Below, one piece after another: positions 1-6,654 of a DNA stretch of 13,656 bases. The notes under the pieces were generated by a model that searched no databases, was not told where the DNA came from, and saw only the letters and a program-made list of their open reading frames with translations. The stretch lies in assembly GCA_036939755.1 (NCBI GenBank), contig JALLAZ010000587.1, positions 1 through 13,656 on the forward strand. Reading direction: 5' to 3'. This stretch comes from Stephanodiscus triporus. Lineage: Eukaryota > Bacillariophyta > Thalassiosirophyceae > Thalassiosirales > Thalassiosiraceae. Made by a program: the position numbers and the translations under genes. The stretch's first letter is position 1. Each line of letters begins with the position of its first letter.

Positions 1-261
1 TGCTGCTTAAACCCCGGTCTATACAAAAACACACCCCAACCATGGCGGCTGCCGACGTCCCACGGCCGCCATGGTGCACCCCCTGGCGCCGCCGCATACA
101 ACAATCAGCCAACACACTATGCGGCAAGTTGATGTCGTACATGCTATGTGACAAGTCTATGTCGTTAAAACTAGAGCATATACGTGTCTTTACTATTTAT
201 TACCTATTTAAAGGCATGGCGCATCGTGTCGACGTGCCATGCTTGTGTTTTCCGGTTGCTA
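1..261. other. No gene recognised
   Basis: I see no convincing gene here. An 83-codon ATG-initiated frame starts at 42 in a good context, but its translation is unstructured and resembles no family I know. Two 10-bp arms, 40-49 and 65-74, are perfect inverted repeats around a 15-base loop. The sequence could be intergenic or the end of a gene lying to the left. Confidence 0.4.
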
Positions 262-585
262 TTAGATGGCATGATGATTCCTGGCCCACCTAACAGGCCT
301 AATCGATCGCATAGGGTATTCAGAGCGGATTGGGCATTTTAGGTGTGCAAGAATCGAAGAAATGAACTCTTGAGGGAGGTCATCGCCGCCCTCATTCATC
401 GGAAATTTTATCTGGTGAGGTGATGGTGGTGCCGTCCAAAAAGAGTCCCCATTAGAGAATGAAGTCTTCTGCGTGGTACTAGCTACGTAGGAATTCAAGA
501 TTGTATGATATCCTTTTTTTTCGTCTTCACCCACACTGTAGAGAGCAGTGAAGATGAGAAGCGTAAATGTTAAATGTGTTAGCAT
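262..585 (-). CDS. Doubtful small protein, possible signal peptide
   Basis: The open frame reaches back to 624, but that end is a GTG codon. The first ATG is at 585 and gives 107 residues. The first 17 or so residues are hydrophobic (Leu, Phe, Thr, Ile rich) and could be a signal peptide or membrane anchor; the rest is polar with no motif I recognise. There is a competing reading. On the minus strand 596 to 536 has the form of a small intron: GTGTAA at the donor end, a CTAAC-like branch box, a pyrimidine tract and CTACAG at the acceptor end. If this is spliced out, the hydrophobic stretch is intronic and the remainder is the last exon of a gene starting further right. No family was recognised and the coding status is uncertain. 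Confidence 0.25.
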   Translation of the reverse strand: MLTHLTFTLLIFTALYSVGEDEKKGYHTILNSYVASTTQKTSFSNGDSFWTAPPSPHQIKFPMNEGGDDLPQEFISSILAHLKCPIRSEYPMRSIRPVRWARNHHAI

Positions 586-596
586 TTGTTTTACAC
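536..596 (-). other. Candidate 61-bp intron
   Basis: Read on the minus strand, this segment starts with GTGTAA, has GCTAAC about 40 bases before its end, then a TTC/CTT-rich tract and CTACAG. These are the sequence signs of a spliceosomal intron. It is shorter than the introns inferred for the two spliced genes in this window (98-133 bp), so the call is weak. Confidence 0.25.
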
Positions 597-750
597 TCTT
601 CTTGTCAATCAAATCGAGAAGCACGCTGTCAACACCACCTTCACCTCTTAAAAATCAAGAAGCCTGGCCCATAAGTACAATGCTTTCATTCTCACAAAAA
701 TAAAATCAGACAGAAACGCAATAATACTTGTTGATCAAAAGAGTACTACT

Positions 751-1113
751 ATGACCAAACCACCTCTGAACACAGTGACGGGAGGATGCGATGTTCACAT
801 GAGAATCACCACCACCACCTGTGGTAATCGATATGTCATCAAGATATCCCACAATGCCGAGGTTCCCCTCCTTATCAAACAGGGAACGCTCGTCGGGTCT
901 GGACAAGGTCAAACCACTCTGGATCCTGGAAAGACATGGCGTTATGAATTTGGTTTGCTCGAAATGCGACCACAGGTGAATCAATTTGTGGATGAAATTA
1001 CATTTGCATTTGCGGACGGACGAGATGTGGGATTGTATCATGACATTCCCTGTATGACTGCTTTTGCATTGCAAAGGGGATTTTTTGGACATAAGCGACG
1101 AGCCTCGATTTAG
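751..1113 (+). CDS. Small orphan protein, 120 residues
   Basis: This is an ATG-initiated, TAG-terminated frame of 120 codons. The translation looks protein-like: alternating hydrophobic and polar residues suggest beta strands, with few low-complexity runs, two central Gly-rich turns, and a basic tail ending in HKRRASI. There is no signal peptide or membrane segment. I recognise no family. An overlapping minus-strand frame (706-1092) is also ATG-initiated, but it is rich in Ser, His and Cys and looks like the shadow. The region upstream (690-750) is A-rich, as expected for a 5' leader. It could instead be one exon of a longer gene. It runs convergently to the large minus-strand gene that ends at 1750. 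Confidence 0.5.
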   Translation: MTKPPLNTVTGGCDVHMRITTTTCGNRYVIKISHNAEVPLLIKQGTLVGSGQGQTTLDPGKTWRYEFGLLEMRPQVNQFVDEITFAFADGRDVGLYHDIPCMTAFALQRGFFGHKRRASI

Positions 1114-1749
1114 TAAAAACAGTAAACCAATCCATAGAGTAACTTGTCGAACAAATTAGATACTCAAGCTTGGAAACTAGCGATGGGTGCGTTGTGAATG
1201 CGAAGTGGATGAGTTTGGAGAGCATATCAACAGGATTGAACTCTCATAAATTAGATACACTTTTATGTGACCATTGAATAGAAATCGCTAGAACGCGATG
1301 TTGGTCTAGAGATTAATGAAGCCGAGTTGGATTCTACACCATTGTGATAGCCTCGTCGTCGTTGTCGTCGTCGTCGTCAACGGGCATTGCAAATGCTGAC
1401 GGGCACGCTGGTAGAAGAAAGGGGCAGGAGGTATCAATTTGATTACTATGGACATTTGTGGTGATGAGAATGATCCATTACAGATTCATTGGCAGTTTTC
1501 TCAGGGCAGGTTCAAATGTTATGTACAATTTCATTGAAGTACCTAGTGCTCTATTTGATAACTTTGCACCTCGTGGATCCTGCTATCATAAACCAGCATG
1601 CTAAATGTTATGGATGGTTGGATAAGCAGTGACTCCGTAGATAAGTTCAAGTATTCAAAATGAGTTTGAGGCGTGAACATGGATAGATCTGTATTGAATA
1701 CATGAAATATTTAGTTTTACGCAAACAGCGTGAAAGGGATAGAGCGAGT
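1114..1749. other. Gene-free stretch, 3' flank of large gene
   Basis: These 636 bp separate two convergent genes. I see no ORF with protein-like composition and no RNA gene. The only structure noticed is a TCG trinucleotide run at 1353-1378. Part of the stretch is probably the 3' untranslated region of the minus-strand gene ending at 1750. Confidence 0.5.
1353..1378. repeat. (TCG)n microsatellite with one TTG
   Basis: This is a short trinucleotide run of TCG units with one interruption (GTTG). It lies outside any gene I can support. The same triplet on either strand makes the Asp, Ser or Arg runs inside the neighbouring genes. Confidence 0.8.
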
Positions 1750-4700
1750 TCAAGAGAAATCGAAATCATCAAAATCATAACTCGGAATCGTCCTGTTCTT
1801 CTTCTTGGACATGGTCATAATCCCCTTACTCCTATTAGCCCGATTCCTGAAACCACAAAATGGAAGAAAGTATGTCAGAGATTTCTTCTCTGGTCGTAAA
1901 TCATCGCTCTCATCGAGCCCTATGAGCTCATCATCAAATTGATCTTGGTCATGGTTTGGAACTGTCACGGAGGTTCCGAGCAAGGCGTCGAAATCATTCG
2001 ACATAGAAACCCTCTCCTTGGTAGCGGTATTCTTCTCTTCTGCTCTCCCCGACGCAGGACTGCAAATCACTGAGGAACTTGACACGCGAGCATCATCCCT
2101 TTTAATAGTGACAATTGGCATAGTGTTGTCCTTTGGTGTCACCTGGCTCGGCTTGGGTTTAGGCTCGTTTGCGTCTGATGGATCGGCGGCTTGTGCGGCC
2201 ATGTGCTCAACGCGATTGACTTCTTTTAGGCGTTTACTCCTCCTTGGACTTTTCGCGACATTCGCTACTTCTGCGTGACCCCTTTTCTCTCGAACACCCT
2301 GAGGTGGTGAAGAATTTCTACCAGCCTTTGGCCTTTTATTGTCCTTGGCGGCTGAGCCGTCTTTTCTCAGAGCAACAGTGATATTCACCTTTGATTTGAA
2401 TCGCACCGCATCGGTTTCTGATAGAGAATGCTTCTGAAGACCACTGTTGACTCTTTTATTTGATTTCTTTTCTGCAAAAGTAGTTGGAGCTTCCACGGTG
2501 CGCTTTGACTCATACGGCGAAGCTTTCTTGACGACTTTCACTTTGTTCTCTGCAGTTCTTGTGGTATTGTCACTCTGTGAACCGAACTGATGGCGTGAAG
2601 AATAACCATCGGTAGGGCTGTTATCAATCCGATTGTAAGAATTGACATCAGCGAAATCATTGTGCAACTCCGATTCGAAATCGATATCACGCCTCAAGAG
2701 ATTAGATGGTTGCAATGGAAGCCTACTATTCGCGTGATTGTTTTGCAACGGGGTTGCCTTCCGAGAAAATGGCGTCGTTGATGTGGACATGATTCCACGA
2801 CGAAGGGGTGTCAATGATTTGTTGCTCGCATCTCTCTTATCACGCAGTGGAGAATCCTGACTATCACTGAACTCGGGCTTGGATGACACTGACTCGGCCG
2901 TATCCGTCCGTGCCTTAACCTTCTGATTTGCTCCAAGTTCGAATTCCCCGCAAGGATGCATGTTTTCCTTTCCTGTGATGCTATCTCCTACTACAGAATT
3001 GCCTTCACTAAAACTAGCATCATCGGTATTGGCTGACGTATCATTCCACGCAGGCGATTGTCTTGGAAATCTTATCGATGGATCAACGGGTTCGTATTCC
3101 TTTTCCGAGATGCCAGCAGCGATCCCTGGTCCACCAATAGTATCTGCATCACCGTTACTATTAGAATGATTTTTTCTTGCAAGCGTGGAGGCAACAGTCT
3201 TCACAGCTCCAACGCCGCTTACTACACGACTGTCCACCACACCATCCGCCCACTCCTGAAAAGCACTCTTGGCAGTATCCACTATCCCATCCATCATTTC
3301 TGACATGCACTTCCTTGCTTCGACCTCAATTGAGACACGAACGTCCACCGGAAGCTGTGCCCTTATATTCTCATTCAGTTGGCTCGAAATGGCATCCATG
3401 GCACGGATACCCTCCTGACGCAATTCATTCATGGACATGTTGACCAAGTTACGGATTGTCAATTCGTGATCATGCGCAACATGAGCAATCTTGGTCGAGA
3501 AGTCGTCCATCGAACTTTGTAGCGTTCCATACCTGTCGTGCATCGATTTTTGGATGACCTCGAGCTTGCCGCACTCCTCCTTCAATTCCTGACGGGCACA
3601 TTCATTCATTTTGATATACTCCTGCTTGGATTTTTCGAGTCGTTCGTACTGGTGATTTAGCGCACGTGTTGCGGCGATGATTTCTTCAGTCTTGCCATGG
3701 AGGTCGAGCGTAGAACCACTTCCTTTGCTAATGTCATCATCGTAGTCGTGATTCTCGCGAGTCGAATACTTTGCCTTGGCATCAATAGTTTTGAGCAATG
3801 TGGTTTGCTCGAATTGTGGTAACGCATCAAGGGGTTTCGTTGTGTTCAAATCTACCTCCTGCTTCTGCGGAGCGGTTTGCGAAGAGTTATTGGAAGGAAA
3901 TGACTTGAGACCTTCATTTTCAGGTGCACCTTGATGATGTGGCTGATTGGATCCCATAACTGCATTGAGCCGCCCACCTGCATCACAAATATTAGGAAGA
4001 TCTTGGTCCCTTGTCACATCTTCGGTGAGCCTTGGCTCCGCCACATCAAGTGCGGAATTCCTGGTTCGATCATCAACGGACATTGAGGCTGCGTCATCAC
4101 ACATTCTAGTACGAAGGGACTTCGACTTCTCTGCCTGCGGTATCTTTTGAGCACCATGACTCTCCTTATCACACATCGACGAAGAATTCACATTTTGCTC
4201 GTCGATTCGTTGTTCTGTTGGAACTGCTGTACGAAGTTCCCCAATGCGATTGGCATAGGTAGCTTCCTGCCTAGCTCCAGGGCCGCTGAAACAGCAGTCC
4301 ACGTTCCCAGCAGTCAATACACCGTGGGACCGATTTGAGAGGGACGAAGATGACGCAAGTACCGACGAGCCGGCCCCGGGCCTGGAAAGCGGGGCAAACG
4401 AGCGTTGCGAGGACGACGCAAATGCGGACCCGAGCGTCGATCCGATCGTGGATCGGATGCGCCCATTGACCCGAAAGGGAGACAGCGCCGCCAGGCCGGC
4501 GGAGGTCCTGGCGGCGAGGCCCACGATGCCCCCGAACGCGCGGGAGGGCGTGGACAGAGAGGCGAGCGTTCCTGAAATGGCGCCAGTGGTTAGCGTGGCC
4601 GCCCCTCCAAAGGGCGGATGATGATACCTCGACGTCTTGGTAGCGGTGGCTGTCGTCGCACGACGGTTGTAGTCGCGCAGGCCCGGGAGGCCGGACATGA

Positions 4701-5850
4701 GTCCCGGAGTGCGATCGAGCGTGCCGCTCCGGCTCCTCTGGGAGGAGGGTTGCTGTTGACTATGCGACGTCATCGTGACGGTACCTCCGGCATTCTGCCG
4801 TTTCAGGGAGCTATCGAGACAGCGCGGAGTGATGGACGGCACGGTCGACGTTGGCATCGGCGATAGCAATGATTGACTCTGGAGGGTGGCGTTATCGTCG
4901 TTGCCATCTTTCCCGCGAGAGCCCGTGGCCCTCGACGTGGTGGTCGTTCTAGACGATCGAGAAAACGATGGGGTCTGCCTCGTCCGATGTTCGCTCCTTT
5001 CGCCGCTCAAGGGCCTGCCGCTGCTGTCGGCGTCGCTCGAAGGTGGCCGCCTCGTGCCATCGCTAGAAGTTGTCATCGCGGTGGCGCCGCCGTTCGATGG
5101 AGGACGATTGGCCTGGGACAGCAGTGGTTGGCTTGACCTCAAGCTGTCGGCATCGTCATCGTCCTGATCGCGGACAGCGTCGCTACGAGGTTGGGACCAG
5201 TTAGCGTCGGCATTGCAGACGCGGCGACGCTCCGGCAAATTCAACCCCCCTCCGCGATCACTCTCGCGATTGCCGCGGTGGAGGCTCGACCCGTCATTGT
5301 CGCCGAGACCGTGACTTCCCTCGCGCGTTCTCGGCATTCGACGTCCGTTGCGGCCAGGAGCAGTGCCGTATCCTCCGCCGCCGACGCCGCCGCCGCCGCC
5401 GCCGCCGAGAGCGGCAGCGGCGCCGGCACTGCGCTTCGACGAGGCGGTACGGTGGGAACGAAACGATCGCACGGACGGCCCGTCGCTCAGCTGGCTCAGA
5501 GTCACCTGGGAGAAGTTCCGCATCTCGTGGGCGTGGATGGATCCTTCGATCGGGGCATCGTCGTCATCGTGGACGTAGAAGTCGTCTCCCGGCGGGTCTT
5601 CTTCTTGAAATATCACCTCATCCCGGTGGTGGCGTGCGAAGGCCGCCTGACGATGCTGCCGAGGCCGTTGGGGAGGCCGATGCTGCCGTCGGTTGCGCGG
5701 CTGGGCGAAGCGGGAAATCCCGCCGCCTCCGTCATTGTCGATCCCGCCGTCACGCGACGACGATGACGGCGGACGACGACCGGCTTCGCGATGATGATGG
5801 GAGCCGAAGGAAACCCCCGGCCGGTTCAGCATTTGCCTTGCGTAGAACAT
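1750..5850 (-). CDS. Large coiled-coil protein with KEN box and CDK-type sites
   Basis: The frame is open to 5949, but that position is TTG and an in-frame TAG lies at 5988-5986. The first in-frame ATG is at 5850, giving 1,366 residues with no intron seen; an upstream spliced exon is possible. Residues 1-510 are low-complexity Ser/Arg/Gly/Asp/Thr sequence, including a Gly run near residue 155. About 712-872 is a long predicted coiled coil (Leu/Ile/Met heptads with Glu, Lys and Gln). The C-terminal 490 residues are disordered and basic. They carry a KEN box (961-963), SPLR (1000), TPLR (1014), two further TP sites near 1026-1033, and SPRR (1201) in a basic patch. The last residues are an aromatic-acidic tail, YDFDDFDFS. 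KEN boxes are APC/C degrons and S/T-P-x-K/R is the CDK consensus, so a mitotic or meiotic scaffold is a reasonable inference. No family was recognised. GC content drops sharply around 4320. Confidence 0.8.
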   Translation of the reverse strand: MFYARQMLNRPGVSFGSHHHREAGRRPPSSSSRDGGIDNDGGGGISRFAQPRNRRQHRPPQRPRQHRQAAFARHHRDEVIFQEEDPPGDDFYVHDDDDAPIEGSIHAHEMRNFSQVTLSQLSDGPSVRSFRSHRTASSKRSAGAAAALGGGGGGGVGGGGYGTAPGRNGRRMPRTREGSHGLGDNDGSSLHRGNRESDRGGGLNLPERRRVCNADANWSQPRSDAVRDQDDDDADSLRSSQPLLSQANRPPSNGGATAMTTSSDGTRRPPSSDADSSGRPLSGERSEHRTRQTPSFSRSSRTTTTSRATGSRGKDGNDDNATLQSQSLLSPMPTSTVPSITPRCLDSSLKRQNAGGTVTMTSHSQQQPSSQRSRSGTLDRTPGLMSGLPGLRDYNRRATTATATKTSRYHHPPFGGAATLTTGAISGTLASLSTPSRAFGGIVGLAARTSAGLAALSPFRVNGRIRSTIGSTLGSAFASSSQRSFAPLSRPGAGSSVLASSSSLSNRSHGVLTAGNVDCCFSGPGARQEATYANRIGELRTAVPTEQRIDEQNVNSSSMCDKESHGAQKIPQAEKSKSLRTRMCDDAASMSVDDRTRNSALDVAEPRLTEDVTRDQDLPNICDAGGRLNAVMGSNQPHHQGAPENEGLKSFPSNNSSQTAPQKQEVDLNTTKPLDALPQFEQTTLLKTIDAKAKYSTRENHDYDDDISKGSGSTLDLHGKTEEIIAATRALNHQYERLEKSKQEYIKMNECARQELKEECGKLEVIQKSMHDRYGTLQSSMDDFSTKIAHVAHDHELTIRNLVNMSMNELRQEGIRAMDAISSQLNENIRAQLPVDVRVSIEVEARKCMSEMMDGIVDTAKSAFQEWADGVVDSRVVSGVGAVKTVASTLARKNHSNSNGDADTIGGPGIAAGISEKEYEPVDPSIRFPRQSPAWNDTSANTDDASFSEGNSVVGDSITGKENMHPCGEFELGANQKVKARTDTAESVSSKPEFSDSQDSPLRDKRDASNKSLTPLRRGIMSTSTTPFSRKATPLQNNHANSRLPLQPSNLLRRDIDFESELHNDFADVNSYNRIDNSPTDGYSSRHQFGSQSDNTTRTAENKVKVVKKASPYESKRTVEAPTTFAEKKSNKRVNSGLQKHSLSETDAVRFKSKVNITVALRKDGSAAKDNKRPKAGRNSSPPQGVREKRGHAEVANVAKSPRRSKRLKEVNRVEHMAAQAADPSDANEPKPKPSQVTPKDNTMPIVTIKRDDARVSSSSVICSPASGRAEEKNTATKERVSMSNDFDALLGTSVTVPNHDQDQFDDELIGLDESDDLRPEKKSLTYFLPFCGFRNRANRSKGIMTMSKKKNRTIPSYDFDDFDFS
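2962..2970 (-). other. KEN-box codons in the coiled-coil protein
   Basis: The minus-strand codons AAG GAA AAC encode Lys-Glu-Asn at residues 961-963, counted from the ATG at 5850. They sit in a disordered stretch just ahead of the cluster of CDK-type sites. KEN is the classic Cdh1-APC/C recognition motif. Three-residue motifs occur by chance, so the context is the main support. Confidence 0.45.
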
Positions 5851-6193
5851 GCTCGGTGCTATCCCTTGTGAGGAGAGCTGCGATTGGTCTGGAGGGGGAG
5901 TGCGAATGCGAAATGCGATATCTTCTTTTGATCGCGAGGAGAGAAGCAACCGACAAATATTTTTGGTCGAAGCCTTGAATTGACTCTATCGCACTTTACT
6001 CACGATACGACATATGTAAATAGGTGGTGTCGGACTTCGTTGGCCTATGATACTATTCCCACGTCAAGTGTCGAACTTAGAGTATGCATTTTTTCCTTTG
6101 TCCGTTTCCAGCGTAGAATAGACAGCAATGCCAATGCCAAAGATACTTCTTGGGCAGCCTGTGATGTGTATCTAAGTGGCCTAAAAGTATATA

Positions 6194-6225
6194 TGTTAAT
6201 CCCCAAATTGGATGCAGTAAAATTT
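6194..6225 (+). repeat. Left terminal inverted repeat, 32 bp
   Basis: It starts TGTTAATCCCCAAATTGG and pairs base for base with 6389-6420. Inside it, 6198-6211 read on the opposite strand is a diverged copy of the internal motif (CCAATTTGGGGATT). Confidence 0.9.
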
Positions 6226-6233
6226 GGTCAGTC

Positions 6234-6375
6234 ATTACCATACGGGGATCGTTTCAATTTGGGGATCCTGGAAAAAATCCCCAAATGGTAATAATTACCA
6301 TATGGGGATCACCGTTACCATATGGGGATCCCCGTATGGAAACGGGTAGTTAGGCCAAAAAATTACCATTTGGGG
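6234..6375. repeat. Seven internal copies of a 17-bp motif
   Basis: Copies of RTTACCATWTGGGGATC or close variants lie at 6234-6250 (+), 6251-6267 (+, diverged), 6276-6292 (-), 6294-6310 (+), 6314-6330 (+), 6327-6343 (-) and 6362-6375 (+, partial). Opposed copies make two compact hairpins. 6279-6292 against 6294-6307 pairs at 13 of 14 positions, and 6312-6345 is a 34-bp palindrome centred on GGATCC with two mismatched pairs. Confidence 0.85.
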
Positions 6376-6388
6376 AAAATCCCCATAG

Positions 6389-6420
6389 AAATTTTACTGC
6401 ATCCAATTTGGGGATTAACA
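6389..6420 (-). repeat. Right terminal inverted repeat, 32 bp
   Basis: This is the exact reverse complement of 6194-6225, ending in CCAATTTGGGGATTAACA. The two arms stop matching at the first base inside the element, so the terminal repeat is sharply bounded on the inner side. Confidence 0.9.
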
Positions 6421-6517
6421 GATACTATTTTATTACACGTGACACACGCGCAAGGAGGGCAATGGAATTATATTGATGTGATATTATGAAAACGCCAGAG
6501 AAGCCGCGCCATCGACC

Positions 6518-6621
6518 ATGATCCCTCCCGTCATCCGTCGACGAAAGCAAGTGCCGCTCTCGTCGCTGCTCTCGCTCTCGTCATCCCTGCTGATTCTGGC
6601 GTCCATTATCGGCGGCCCGCG

Positions 6622-6654
<33 letters not shown>

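Larger units (their letters stand above)
6194..6420. mobile_element. MITE-like foldback element, 227 bp
   Basis: The ends 6194-6225 and 6389-6420 are perfect 32-bp inverted repeats. The interior carries no ORF and is built from direct and inverted copies of one motif, consensus RTTACCATWTGGGGATC. Short size, perfect terminal inverted repeats and no coding capacity are the marks of a non-autonomous DNA transposon (MITE) or a foldback element. I do not see a clean target-site duplication. The flanks (GTATATA on the left, GATAC on the right) continue the inverted pairing imperfectly, so the true ends may lie a few bases further out. I cannot assign a superfamily. Confidence 0.75.
5851..6517. promoter_or_regulatory. 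Divergent promoter region with inserted foldback element
   Basis: This is the upstream region of two genes transcribed away from each other (start codons at 5850 minus and 6518 plus). The part from 5851 to about 5985 is still open in the frame of the minus-strand gene and may be its 5' leader. The middle is occupied by the foldback element at 6194-6420, ending 97 bp before the plus-strand ATG. I cannot name a TATA box or initiator with confidence. Confidence 0.5.

Noticed and set aside
42..293. 83-codon frame with a good ATG context
   Set aside because: Its composition is not protein-like, it has no motif, and it overlaps small inverted repeats; there is too little support for a gene call.
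706..1092. Minus-strand frame overlapping the 120-residue ORF
   Set aside because: It has an ATG, but the product is rich in Ser, His and Cys and less ordered than the plus-strand product.
5191..5766. 191-codon plus-strand frame antisense to the large gene
   Set aside because: It lies wholly inside the GC-rich N-terminal part of the minus-strand gene. Its Ala/Val/Arg-rich product mirrors the Ser/Arg/Gly codons on the other strand.
5980..6291. 103-codon plus-strand frame through the promoter region
   Set aside because: It runs into the foldback element and ends inside it, with no protein-like features.
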